DNA from: Alphaproteobacteria bacterium
Lineage (GTDB): Bacteria > Pseudomonadota > Alphaproteobacteria > Rhodospirillales > Magnetospirillaceae
Reading direction: 5' to 3'
Length of the DNA: 48,450 nucleotides
Assembly: GCA_021325215.1 (NCBI GenBank)
Contig: JAJPHO010000069.1
Span: 1-48,450, forward strand
Shown: positions 9,601 to 16,189 of the stretch, piece after piece
Numbering within the stretch: position 1 is the stretch's first letter
Layout: the number at the start of each line of letters is the position of its first letter
Program-made: the position numbers and the translations under genes
Notes under the pieces: generated by a model
The model's database searches: none
What the model saw: only the letters and a program-made list of their open reading frames with translations
What the model was told of the DNA's origin: nothing

Positions 9601-9740
9601 ATCTGGATGGTCGGGAAATCGACCTGCGGCAGCGGCGCCACCGGCAGCATCGGGAAGGTCACCATGCCGATCAGGCAGATCGCCGCCATCAGCAGCGAGG
9701 TGGCGATCGGCCGTTCGATGAACGGGGACGAAATGCTCAT
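6609..9740 (-). CDS. RND efflux pump inner-membrane transporter (HAE1, MdtB/MdtC-like)
   Basis: A 1043-aa proton-driven multidrug exporter of usual family length. It begins MSISSPFIERPIATSLLMAA, has two large periplasmic loops, and carries the proton-relay Asp pair in VGFVVDDAIVMLENI. The VKKNGIMMVDFAI segment in the second half is typical of MdtB/C proteins. The C-terminus ends in a His-rich cytoplasmic tail (HGHGGHD, later HAGGHD) not usual for the family. MdtB and MdtC normally occur as a pair, but only one pump gene is present here, so a homotrimer is likely. The start ATG overlaps the stop of a 57-aa bridging ORF (ATGA), with GAGGGG as ribosome-binding site. Confidence 0.96.
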   Translation of the reverse strand: MSISSPFIERPIATSLLMAAICLIGMVTFPMLPVAPLPQVDFPTIQISANLPGASPETMASSVATPLEYQIAEIPGVSQMTSTSILGNTSITVQFDLGRNIDAAAQDVQTAIDAAAGQLPKNLPTPPTQRKINPADSPVLIYAVHSDSLPITQVDDYAENVISQQVSQITGVAQVVIGGQQKPAVRVQVDPVKLAAIGLQLEDVASVINIATTDAPKGAIFGHSHNYTIYNNDQLLKAAPWNDVIVAYKNGAPVRIKDIGRAVDGPENSQIDAWQNGKSGVLLIIYKQPGANVIDIVDQVEKKLPGIMTAVPPSITVDKVIDRTTTIRASVDDVEFTLLLTIGLVVGVIFLFLRNFWATVIPGITVPLALFGTLALMYVVGYSLDNLSLMGLTIAVGFVVDDAIVMLENIYRHIEDGMTPLEAAHKGAGEIGFTIMSISISLVAVFIPLLLMGGIIGRLFREFAITVTMTIGVSAFVSLTLSPMMCSLFLRNEHHVKHGRAYMAVENAFEWLVNQYKRGLDFVLRHQFPTLLTFIATVVATGLLYAAEPKGFFPQQDTGIIAGLSDAAQNVSFEEMVRIQHKLTDVIAQDPDISGWATSIGGNRPLNTGFVVIGLKPRNERKASADQIIARLRPKLNQVAGGTVFLQASQDLNVGGRTSRTQYQYTLQDSNLDELNEWAPKLLGKLQGLPELRDVASDQQTSGTTLSMTIDRDQAARFGIQPSLIDTTLYDAFGQREVTQYFTQTNSYHVVLEILPEMQADPDTLNKIYITSPVTGKQVPLSTFVHFDTDHTALLSVNHQGQFPAVTLSFNLAPGVALGQAVDAINAQAAAIGMPNSIAGTFQGTAQAFQSSLKSEPYLIMAALVAVYIILGMLYESYIHPLTILSTLPSAGVGALLMLMAFHYDLSVVALIGIILLIGIVKKNGIMMVDFAIQAEREQGMSPVESIRQACLLRFRPIMMTTMAALLGALPLMLEQGTGSELRQPLGYTMVGGLILSQMLTLFTTPVIYLYLDRLTQRGRPHGHGGHDKPKKEPQLVHAGGHD

Positions 9741-9910
9741 TTGTTTGTGCCCCTCAGGCGCCGGGCGCGGCTTCCCGCCGCTGGGCTACCGCGCCGAATC
9801 GAAGCGCAGCGAAGATGAACGCATAGCGGACAAACTATGTTGCCTGTGTGATCGACGCTGTCGGCAGCGCGGGCGTGCAGTCGCACGCCGGACAACAAAT
9901 CGTGCGTCAT
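9737..9910 (-). CDS. 57-aa bridging ORF in a conserved intercistronic element, copy 1
   Basis: The ATG (9908-9910) overlaps the adaptor-gene stop as ATGA, and the TGA (9737-9739) overlaps the pump ATG as ATGA, so the ORF exactly fills the gap. The product starts MTHDLLSGVRLHARAADS and contains HTGNIV and RRGSP. A related ORF with the same GVRLHARAADS and TGNI blocks lies at 34285-34467 in another operon, in the same position relative to its neighbours. Relative to copy 2 it has a 12-codon in-frame insertion (CPLCVHLRCASI). After GSP the two copies are in different frames of similar DNA, which argues that RNA structure and coupling, rather than the peptide, are maintained. It may be translated only to couple neighbours. 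Confidence 0.5.
   Translation of the reverse strand: MTHDLLSGVRLHARAADSVDHTGNIVCPLCVHLRCASIRRGSPAAGSRARRLRGTNK
9741..9889 (-). repeat. Dispersed palindromic intercistronic element, copy 1
   Basis: This shares long blocks with 34289-34401: on the plus strand GCCCCTCA, CTGGGCTACCGCGCC, CTATGTTGCCTGTGT and CTGTCGGCAGCGCGGGCG. Hairpins: GGCGTGC/GCACGCC with a 4-base loop (9872-9889, perfect), CGCTG/CAGCG with loop CCGA just downstream in the transcript, and GCGGC/GCCGC with a 5-base loop (9767-9781). The last has a different sequence from its counterpart in copy 2 but still folds. The 3' edge supplies the GAGGGG ribosome-binding site of the pump gene. It could be a mobile palindromic unit, a post-transcriptional regulatory element, or both. 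Confidence 0.75.
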
Positions 9911-11055
9911 TTCGGAGCCTTTATCTTGACGCCGTCATGCAGACGGTACTCGTTGTTGGTGGTGACCGTGTCGCCGGCTTCCAGGCCGCCTTCGACGATC
10001 GTGAATCCGTCCGTCTCGGGGCCGGCCTTGATCGGCCGCATCTCGACGGTCTGGTCGTCCTTGACCAGGAACACATAGAGCCCCTTGGGACCGCGCTGGA
10101 CCGCCGAAGCGGGGATCGTCACCGCATTCTTGCTGGTCTTCAGCAGGACGCGGGCATTGACGTATTCGCCCGGCCACAATTTGTTGTCGGCATTGGGGAA
10201 GGTCGCCTTGAGGCGCACCGTGCCGGTCGCCTGGTCGATCTGGTTGTCGAGCACGGCGATCTTGCCGCGGTCGATCTCGCCCTTGCCGTCGCGCGACAGG
10301 GCCGACACTTCCACCGCGCCCTGATGCAGGGCCGGGCCGATCTGGTCGAGGCTTTCCTCCGGCAGGGTGAAGATCACCGAGATCGGCTGGGTCTGGGTCA
10401 CCACCACGATCGGCGTGGCGTTGGCGCCATGCAGGTTATTGCCCGGATCGACCTGGCGCACGCCGGTCAGGCCGTCGATCGGCGAGGTGATGTGCGCGTA
10501 ATCGAGCTGGGTCTTGGCATTGTCGATGGCGGCCTGATCGCCGGCCACCTGTGCTTCGAGCTGCGCGACCAGCGATTTCTGGGTTTCCAGGATCTGCTTC
10601 GAGGCCAGTTCCTGCGGCGCCAGCTCATTGTAGCGCTGCAGATCGGCCCGCGCATTGGCGAGCTGGGCGGCGTCCTTGCCCTTGGCGGCGACGGCCTGGT
10701 CGTAGGCGGCCTGATAGGGGCGCGGATCGATCTGGGCGAGCAGGTCGCCCTTCTTGACCGCCTGGCCTTCGGTGAAGCCGACCTTTTCCAATTCGCCATC
10801 CACGCGGGACGTGACCGTGACGGTGTAGAAGGCCTGCACGGTGCCGAGGCCCTGCAGATAGATCGGCATATCCTTGCGCTCGGCCTTGGCGGTGGCCGCC
10901 ACCACCTCGGCGCCGGTCTTCGGAGGAGCCGCCTTGGGCGCCGGCGAACCGGACCAATTGACCAGCGCCACTGCCGCCAGGGCGATAGCCGCCACACCGA
11001 AAATCAGCCGGGTCTTGCCAACACGCGCGATCATGTTCGTCTTTCTCATCGTCAT
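9907..11055 (-). CDS. RND efflux periplasmic adaptor (membrane fusion protein)
   Basis: A 382-aa HlyD/AcrA-type adaptor linking the inner-membrane pump to the outer-membrane channel. It has an N-terminal membrane segment (about 13-32), a biotinyl-lipoyl half-motif (VDGELEKVGFTEGQAVKKGDLLAQID), an alpha-helical hairpin (about 100-170), the second lipoyl half (ITSPIDGLTGVRQVDPGN), a beta-barrel and a membrane-proximal domain. The start at 11055 overlaps the upstream gene's stop as ATGA; an in-frame ATG at 11067 lies inside that gene and is less likely. The downstream gap to the pump is filled by the bridging ORF. Confidence 0.94.
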   Translation of the reverse strand: MTMRKTNMIARVGKTRLIFGVAAIALAAVALVNWSGSPAPKAAPPKTGAEVVAATAKAERKDMPIYLQGLGTVQAFYTVTVTSRVDGELEKVGFTEGQAVKKGDLLAQIDPRPYQAAYDQAVAAKGKDAAQLANARADLQRYNELAPQELASKQILETQKSLVAQLEAQVAGDQAAIDNAKTQLDYAHITSPIDGLTGVRQVDPGNNLHGANATPIVVVTQTQPISVIFTLPEESLDQIGPALHQGAVEVSALSRDGKGEIDRGKIAVLDNQIDQATGTVRLKATFPNADNKLWPGEYVNARVLLKTSKNAVTIPASAVQRGPKGLYVFLVKDDQTVEMRPIKAGPETDGFTIVEGGLEAGDTVTTNNEYRLHDGVKIKAPK

Positions 11056-12458
11056 GCTTTCTGCCAACCGCCGCCGAGGGCGCCGTAAAGATTGACCAGG
11101 GCCTGCAGATGCGCCGACTTGGCCTGGACCAGCAGGTCCTGGGCCGAGAACAGCGCCGTCTCCGTGTTGAGCACGGTCAGGATGTTGATGGTGCCCGCCT
11201 TCATCTGGGCGCGGGCGAAATCATAGGCGCGCTGCGCCGTCGCCACGGCCTGCGCCTGGCGCTTTTCCTGATCGGCGGTCTGCTGCACGGCGACCAGCGA
11301 ATCCTCGGCATTGGCGAAGGCCGACAGCACAATCTTGCGATAATCCGCCAGCAGCTCGTCATAGCGTCCCTGGGCCAGGTCGAACTGCCCCTCCAAGGCG
11401 CCGCCCTCGAAGATCGGCTGGGTCAGCCCCGCCGTCAGGTTGAAGATCGCGTTCGATGGCTTCAGCGCAGTGCTGAGCGCCGAGCTGACGAAGCCGCCAT
11501 CGGCGGTCAGATTGATGCTGGGATAGAAGGCGGCGCGCGCCACCTGGATATTGGCATTGGCCGAGATCAGCTGCGCCTCGGCATTGGCGACGTCGGGGCG
11601 GCGCTGCAGCAGGGTCGAGGGCAGGCCCGGCGTCACGTCGGGATGCGACAGGCCGTCCAGGGTCTCGTCGCCGCGCTCGATCTGGTCCGGGGTGCGGCCC
11701 AGCAGGATCGCCAGGGCGTCGAGCGCCTGTTCATATTGCTCGCGGATTTGCGGGACGGTCGCATCGACATTGGCCACCACCGTCTCCTGCTGGGCGACGT
11801 CCAGCGCGTTGACGATGCCGGCATGCTGCTGCTTCTGCAGCCCGTCGAGGGTAGAGCGGGCACTGGCCAGATTGTTCTCGGCGACGGCCAGCCGGTCATG
11901 CAGCTCCAGGGCGCGGAAATAGGTAGTCGCCACGCCGGTAAGCACGGTCAGCGACACTGTCTCCTGATCGTAGCGGCTGGCCAGCAACGTGGCTTCGGCG
12001 GCGTGCGCGGCGGCGGCGTTCTTGCCCCAGAAATCCAGCTCGTAGCTGGCGGTCAGGCCCGGGCTGTAGGAGGTCGAGGTCTGCGACAGGCCGGTGCGCG
12101 CCGAAGGCTGGCGTTCATGGGTCGCCGAGGCGCCCAGGCCGACCGACGGCAGCAGCGGAGCGCCGGCGATGCGCGCCTGGGCGTCGGCCTCGCGCACCCG
12201 CGCCATGGCGGCGGCGAGGTCGGTATTGGCGGTCTGCGCATCGGCGATATAGCCGTCGAGGCGGGAAGAGCCGAAGCCGCGCCACCAATCGGGCGACGGC
12301 CAAAGGTCGGTCGTCTGCGGCTGCGGATTGCGCCAGGCGGCCGGGGTGGGGTTCTCCGGCGCCTGGTAATCGGGGCCGAGGCTGCAGGCTGCGAGCAGCA
12401 CCGGCAGCAGCAGATATGAAAGTCGTCGCGCAGTCATGATCCGGACAGGAAGCCTCAT
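11052..12458 (-). CDS. NodT-family RND outer-membrane lipoprotein
   Basis: A TolC-like outer-membrane factor (468 aa) that completes the tripartite efflux pump. The signal peptide ends in a lipobox (LLAAC) followed by SLGPDYQAP, the family hallmark. Two outer-membrane-efflux repeats follow, with LAAAMARVREADAQARIAGA and its second-half counterpart. Start options are 12458 and 12437 (MTARRLSYLLL); neither has a good ribosome-binding site, and the second gives a more standard signal-peptide length. It is first in the operon; the adaptor, pump and two-component genes follow on the same strand with coupled junctions. Confidence 0.93.
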   Translation of the reverse strand: MRLPVRIMTARRLSYLLLPVLLAACSLGPDYQAPENPTPAAWRNPQPQTTDLWPSPDWWRGFGSSRLDGYIADAQTANTDLAAAMARVREADAQARIAGAPLLPSVGLGASATHERQPSARTGLSQTSTSYSPGLTASYELDFWGKNAAAAHAAEATLLASRYDQETVSLTVLTGVATTYFRALELHDRLAVAENNLASARSTLDGLQKQQHAGIVNALDVAQQETVVANVDATVPQIREQYEQALDALAILLGRTPDQIERGDETLDGLSHPDVTPGLPSTLLQRRPDVANAEAQLISANANIQVARAAFYPSINLTADGGFVSSALSTALKPSNAIFNLTAGLTQPIFEGGALEGQFDLAQGRYDELLADYRKIVLSAFANAEDSLVAVQQTADQEKRQAQAVATAQRAYDFARAQMKAGTINILTVLNTETALFSAQDLLVQAKSAHLQALVNLYGALGGGWQKA

Positions 12459-12485
12459 AATGGGAGCGCACCCTACAGACCCCCC

Positions 12486-12525
12486 GATTGACCGGCGATT
12501 AAGCCAGGATTAATTCCCCTTAATC
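12486..12525. promoter_or_regulatory. Phased GATTRA half-sites, probable OmpR/PhoB-type operator
   Basis: GATTGA (12486), GATTAA (12497) and GATTAA (12508) are direct repeats spaced exactly 11 bp, one helical turn, followed by an inverted TTAATC (12520-12525). They lie 28 bases or more upstream of the efflux operon's first ATG and also upstream of the divergent Wzi-like gene (12571). OmpR/PhoB regulators bind tandem direct half-sites at 10-11 bp spacing, and a regulator of that family is encoded in the operon. The pairing with that regulator is inference. Confidence 0.65.
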
Positions 12526-12570
12526 TTCGGACGCGGGGAATATTTACCGGGGCGTTGCCGTCTCAGCGAC

Positions 12571-14031
12571 ATGCATCGCCGACACCTGACTCCGACCCTG
12601 GTCTGCGCCCTGCTGACCATCGCCGCCGAACCGGCCGGGGCTTCGCCCTGGGCCGAGGTGGGCGACAATCAGCTGCGCGCCGACATCGAGACGGTCGCCG
12701 CCGCCGGCCTGATCGACGGCGTCACCACGCAATGGCCCTTGCCGTGGAACTCGCTCTATCGGCATCTGCGCGACGCCGACATGACCAATGCCTCGCCGGA
12801 AGCGCAGGCGGCGGCGGCGCGGCTGCTGACCCGGGCGCTGGGCGACAACAAGCCCGGCTGGGCGGGCTCGACCGAGCTCGACGTCACCAATTCCCCGTCG
12901 GTGGTGCATGGCTTCGACAGCCTCGACCGCGGACAGGCACAGTCGCAGGCGTCGCTGTCTTACAGCTCGGGCGATTTCGCCGGGCGCCTGTCGCTGGGCA
13001 CCTATTCGGACGCCTTCGGCAAGGGCGCCAAGGTGATGCCCGACAATTCCTACGTCGCCGCCAAGCTGGGCGACGAGGCATTGGTCTATGGCGGCTGGCT
13101 GACCCATTGGTGGGGACCCGGCTGGATCTCGGCCCTGTCGCTGTCCAACAATGCCCGCCCCATGCCGCAAATCGGCATCCAGCGCCTCGACACCAGCGAA
13201 TCGAGCTGGCCGATCCTCGATTGGCTGGGTCCGTGGCAGGGGGAATTCTTCGTCGGACTGCTCGACGGGCCGCGTCTGCAGAAGAACACCCTCTATGACG
13301 GGTTGCGCTTCACCGTCAATCCGGCGCCGGGCCTGGAAATCGGCCTGGCCCGCACCGACGAGATCTGCGGCGAGGGCCATCCCTGTTCGCCGGCTTATTA
13401 TTTCGAACTCAATAATTCGCCCAATAACGTCAACAAGACCAACGACGAAGGGCTGATCGACGTCAAATACAGCCACGATATCTTCGGCGTGCCGGTGCAG
13501 GCCTATCTGCAGCTGATGAACGAGGACACCTCGCCCTTCACCCATTCGGGCACCAGCCATCTGTTCGGCGCCACCGCCTTCGTTCCCACCGCCGGCAATC
13601 CGCTGCGGGTGACGGTCGAATATACCAGCAGCCTGTCGACCACCGACATCTTCAGCTTCGGCAATTACATCTACGGCTTTTCCTACACCAATGGCGGCTA
13701 TCCCGACGGCATGCGCTATCGCGGACGCACGCTGGGCTTCAGCCTCGACGACGATTCCAAATTGCTGTCGCTGCAGACGGCGTGGACCGACCAGTCCGGG
13801 CGTTTCTACGAGCTGAGCCTGCACCATGCCGAGATCGGCACCCCGCAGACGCCGCCCGGCAACAACATCATCAGCACCCAGCCGGTCAAACTGGACATGG
13901 CCGAGGCGCGGGTCACCCTGCCCTTCCAGCATTTCAAGCTCGATCTGGCGGCCCGCATCCAGGACGACCAGCCGCGCCCGCAGCATGGCATGACCGGCGC
14001 GCTGGAAGTGGCGCTGAAGGTGCCGCTATGA
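12571..14031 (+). CDS. Wzi-family capsule assembly outer-membrane protein
   Basis: A 486-aa protein with an N-terminal signal peptide (ending near AGAS at 25) and a long beta-strand-rich body. Regions such as LVYGGWLTHWWGPGWISALSLS and GFSYTNGGYPDGMRYRGRTLGF match what I know of the Wzi capsule-assembly family, where Wzi anchors group 1 capsule at the cell surface. Its stop overlaps the next gene's ATG (ATGA), a phosphoglycosyl transferase, consistent with a polysaccharide role. No strong ribosome-binding site precedes the ATG. It shares a divergent promoter region with the efflux operon. Confidence 0.85.
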   Translation: MHRRHLTPTLVCALLTIAAEPAGASPWAEVGDNQLRADIETVAAAGLIDGVTTQWPLPWNSLYRHLRDADMTNASPEAQAAAARLLTRALGDNKPGWAGSTELDVTNSPSVVHGFDSLDRGQAQSQASLSYSSGDFAGRLSLGTYSDAFGKGAKVMPDNSYVAAKLGDEALVYGGWLTHWWGPGWISALSLSNNARPMPQIGIQRLDTSESSWPILDWLGPWQGEFFVGLLDGPRLQKNTLYDGLRFTVNPAPGLEIGLARTDEICGEGHPCSPAYYFELNNSPNNVNKTNDEGLIDVKYSHDIFGVPVQAYLQLMNEDTSPFTHSGTSHLFGATAFVPTAGNPLRVTVEYTSSLSTTDIFSFGNYIYGFSYTNGGYPDGMRYRGRTLGFSLDDDSKLLSLQTAWTDQSGRFYELSLHHAEIGTPQTPPGNNIISTQPVKLDMAEARVTLPFQHFKLDLAARIQDDQPRPQHGMTGALEVALKVPL

Positions 14032-14606
14032 CCAAGCGCCTGATCGACCTCGTCCTGGGCAGCCTTTTGCTGGTGGCCATCCTGCCGCTCTGCCTGCTGA
14101 TCGCCTTGCTGGTCCGCCTCGAAACGCCGGGACCGGCTTTGTTCCGCCAACGGCGCATCGGCTATGACGGGCGGCCCTTCCAGATCCTCAAATTCCGCAC
14201 CATGCATGTGCTGGAGGACGGGCCGGACGTGATCCAGGCCTGCCGCCGCGATCCGCGCGTGACGCGGATCGGCGGGGTCCTGCGCAAGACCGGCCTGGAC
14301 GAGCTGCCGCAATTGATCAATGTGCTGGCCGGCGACATGTCGCTGGTCGGGCCGCGCCCGCATGCGGCGGTCCATGACGATTATTACGGCAAGCATATCC
14401 CCAATTACGCCTATCGCCGCCGCGTCCGCCCCGGCATCACCGGCTGGGCGCAGATCCACGGCGCGCGCGGCGCCACGCCCAATCTGCTGGACATGCAGGC
14501 GCGCGTCGATCTCGACGCCTGGTATGTCGACCATGGCTCGGTCGCCCTCGATCTGCTGATCCTGGCCCGCACCCCGGTCGAAATCCTGCGGGACGGCCGT
14601 GGCTAA
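14028..14606 (+). CDS. Sugar transferase (small monotopic phosphoglycosyl transferase)
   Basis: A 192-aa enzyme that would transfer a sugar phosphate from a nucleotide sugar to undecaprenyl phosphate, the first membrane step of polysaccharide assembly. The N-terminal re-entrant hydrophobic helix (about 8-30) is followed by LVRLETPGPALFRQRRIGYDG, FKFRTM-like ILKFRTM, the catalytic-region GLDELPQLINVLAGDMSLVGPRP and the RPGITGWAQ motif. It is the short PglC-like form lacking the extra N-terminal domains of WcaJ. Coupled by ATGA to the Wzi gene and overlapped by the next gene. It is probably the initiating transferase for the polysaccharide locus further downstream. Confidence 0.93.
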   Translation: MTKRLIDLVLGSLLLVAILPLCLLIALLVRLETPGPALFRQRRIGYDGRPFQILKFRTMHVLEDGPDVIQACRRDPRVTRIGGVLRKTGLDELPQLINVLAGDMSLVGPRPHAAVHDDYYGKHIPNYAYRRRVRPGITGWAQIHGARGATPNLLDMQARVDLDAWYVDHGSVALDLLILARTPVEILRDGRG

Positions 14607-15093
14607 GCGCCTGCTTACCGCCCTGCTGGCGGTGACGCTGCTGGCCGCGGCCACCATAGCGTGGACCGAGCGGCCGCGGCCGGGCGGCGAGCTGATCCGC
14701 CGCGCGCTCGACGCCAGCACCAGTCTGCGCCAGGCGCAGACCCTGATTACAGTCAACGGCGTCGCCGAAGCGCGCCGCTTCCAACAACCGCTGAGTCTCG
14801 CGGCCGGCGCGCCGATCGCGGTGCCGGACCTGGACAATCTCGGTTACCGCCTGACCGCCCTGCGCTTCGGCGAAGGCGGCGCGGAGCTGTTCTATCAGGG
14901 CCGCGACGGCGAAACCCTGACCCTGTGCCTGCATCCCTCCGACGGCTCGGTCCATCTCGACCGCTATCAGCGCGGCGCGCTGCGGCTGGTGTTGTGGCAG
15001 GACGAGCGCCTGACGATGACCGCTTCGGCCGAGTTGCCCGCCACCCGGCTGCAAAAGCTGGCCGCCCATGCCTACGCGGCGTTGCAGCCTTAA
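14599..15093 (+). CDS. Single-pass periplasmic protein resembling an anti-sigma factor sensor domain
   Basis: A 164-aa protein with a GTG start (14599) overlapping the transferase gene by 8 bases. A transmembrane or signal segment (about 5-22) precedes a periplasmic domain containing PDLDNLGYRLTALRFGEGGA, LFYQGRDGETLTLCLHP and a C-terminal LVLWQDERLTMTASAELPATRLQKLA. This pattern is like the extracytoplasmic domain of RsiW/ChrR-type anti-sigma factors, but the cytoplasmic zinc-finger part that binds sigma is absent. It may therefore be a detached sensor domain with another role. Function is unknown; the resemblance is pattern recognition only. Confidence 0.7.
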   Translation: MAKRLLTALLAVTLLAAATIAWTERPRPGGELIRRALDASTSLRQAQTLITVNGVAEARRFQQPLSLAAGAPIAVPDLDNLGYRLTALRFGEGGAELFYQGRDGETLTLCLHPSDGSVHLDRYQRGALRLVLWQDERLTMTASAELPATRLQKLAAHAYAALQP

Positions 15094-15166
15094 TAATTTT
15101 CCCAATCCGGGAATAGCCGGCCCCCCGTCAGCGTCTGGACCAAAACACCCTTGGCGGACATAACGC

Positions 15167-16189
15167 ATGACGATCCGATTCCGATTCCTTTCCCTGATCG
15201 CCATCGCCTTGGTGGCGCTGCTCGCCCGCGGCGCCTCGGCCGATAGCTCGCCCTTCCAGGGCGGCCTGCCGCTGCCGGTGTTCGACACCGCCTCGGCGCC
15301 CGCCACACCAGCCCAGGCAACGCCGGCCACGCCGCCCCAGAAGGATGACGGCCGCTTTTATGTCGGCCAGGAGACCTGCTCGACCTGCCACCAGCAGGAA
15401 GCGGGCAATTGGGCGCACACCGCCCACGCCAAGGTGTTCAATCTGCATCCGCGCGACGCCAAGGAAGAGAAGAATTGCGAGGCCTGCCACGGCCCCGGCT
15501 CGGCCCATGTCGAGGACCCGTCGGATTTCACCAAGATCATCAGCTTCTCGCACAAGAGCAAGACGCCGATCGCCGAGCAGAATGAGCAATGCCTGTCCTG
15601 CCACAAGGGCGGCCAGCGCATCTTCTGGCATGATTCGATCCACGATCAGAACAAGCTGGCCTGCAGCGACTGCCACAATCCGATGGGCACCTTCGCCGCC
15701 CATGGGCTGACCGCCCGCGAATCGATCAGCCAGACCTGTTTCTCCTGCCACAAGGAGCAGCATGCCGATTTCGCCAAGCGCTCGCACATGCCTCTGCTGG
15801 AAGGCAAGATCACCTGCACCGACTGCCACAATCCGCACGGCTCGGCCACCGCGCCGCTCTTGAAGGCCGACAGCGTCAACGAGCTTTGCTACACCTGCCA
15901 TGCCGACAAGCGCGGCCCGTTCCTGTTCGAACATGCGCCGGTGCATGAGAGCTGCCTCAACTGCCACAGCCCGCACGGCTCGAATTTCGAGAACCTGCTG
16001 ACCACCCCGCGTCCGGTCCTGTGCCAGCAGTGCCATTCGCAGGACGGCCACCCGGCCCAGCTGCTGACCAAGGGCAACCTGCCGCACGGACCGATGCCCG
16101 ATCCGCGCCTGATCTCGACCAGCTGCCAGACCTGCCACGTCAATATCCATGGCTCGAACGACCCCTCAGGATCGAGGTTCGAACGATGA
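15167..16189 (+). CDS. DmsE/MtrA-type periplasmic decaheme c-type cytochrome
   Basis: A 340-aa secreted cytochrome: signal peptide about 1-25 (cleavage near ASA), then ten CXXCH heme-binding motifs starting at C71, C104, C142, C166, C191, C217, C241, C263, C286 and C320. Both number and spacing match the MtrA/DmsE/PioA family, in which the decaheme wire inserts into an outer-membrane porin to move electrons across it. Its stop overlaps the ATG of the MtrB/PioB-like gene (ATGA), confirming the pair. Direction (respiration onto an external acceptor, or uptake from Fe(II)) cannot be told. No extracellular cytochrome or HiPIP gene is adjacent. Confidence 0.96.
   Translation: MTIRFRFLSLIAIALVALLARGASADSSPFQGGLPLPVFDTASAPATPAQATPATPPQKDDGRFYVGQETCSTCHQQEAGNWAHTAHAKVFNLHPRDAKEEKNCEACHGPGSAHVEDPSDFTKIISFSHKSKTPIAEQNEQCLSCHKGGQRIFWHDSIHDQNKLACSDCHNPMGTFAAHGLTARESISQTCFSCHKEQHADFAKRSHMPLLEGKITCTDCHNPHGSATAPLLKADSVNELCYTCHADKRGPFLFEHAPVHESCLNCHSPHGSNFENLLTTPRPVLCQQCHSQDGHPAQLLTKGNLPHGPMPDPRLISTSCQTCHVNIHGSNDPSGSRFER

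Noticed and set aside
6003..9818. A 1271-codon open frame on the plus strand opposite the RND pump
   Set aside because: It is the antisense shadow of a clear pump gene and response regulator; its product is His/Arg/Gln-rich with no domain.
9741..9889. A known riboswitch class as explanation of the intercistronic element
   Set aside because: The hairpins and conserved blocks match no riboswitch consensus I know (cobalamin, SAM, guanidine, c-di-GMP), and the element lies inside operons rather than at the 5' end.
12571..16189. One operon running from the Wzi-like gene through the cytochrome
   Set aside because: There is a 73-base gap before the cytochrome (15094-15166) with room for a promoter, so continuity cannot be claimed, although the strand is the same.
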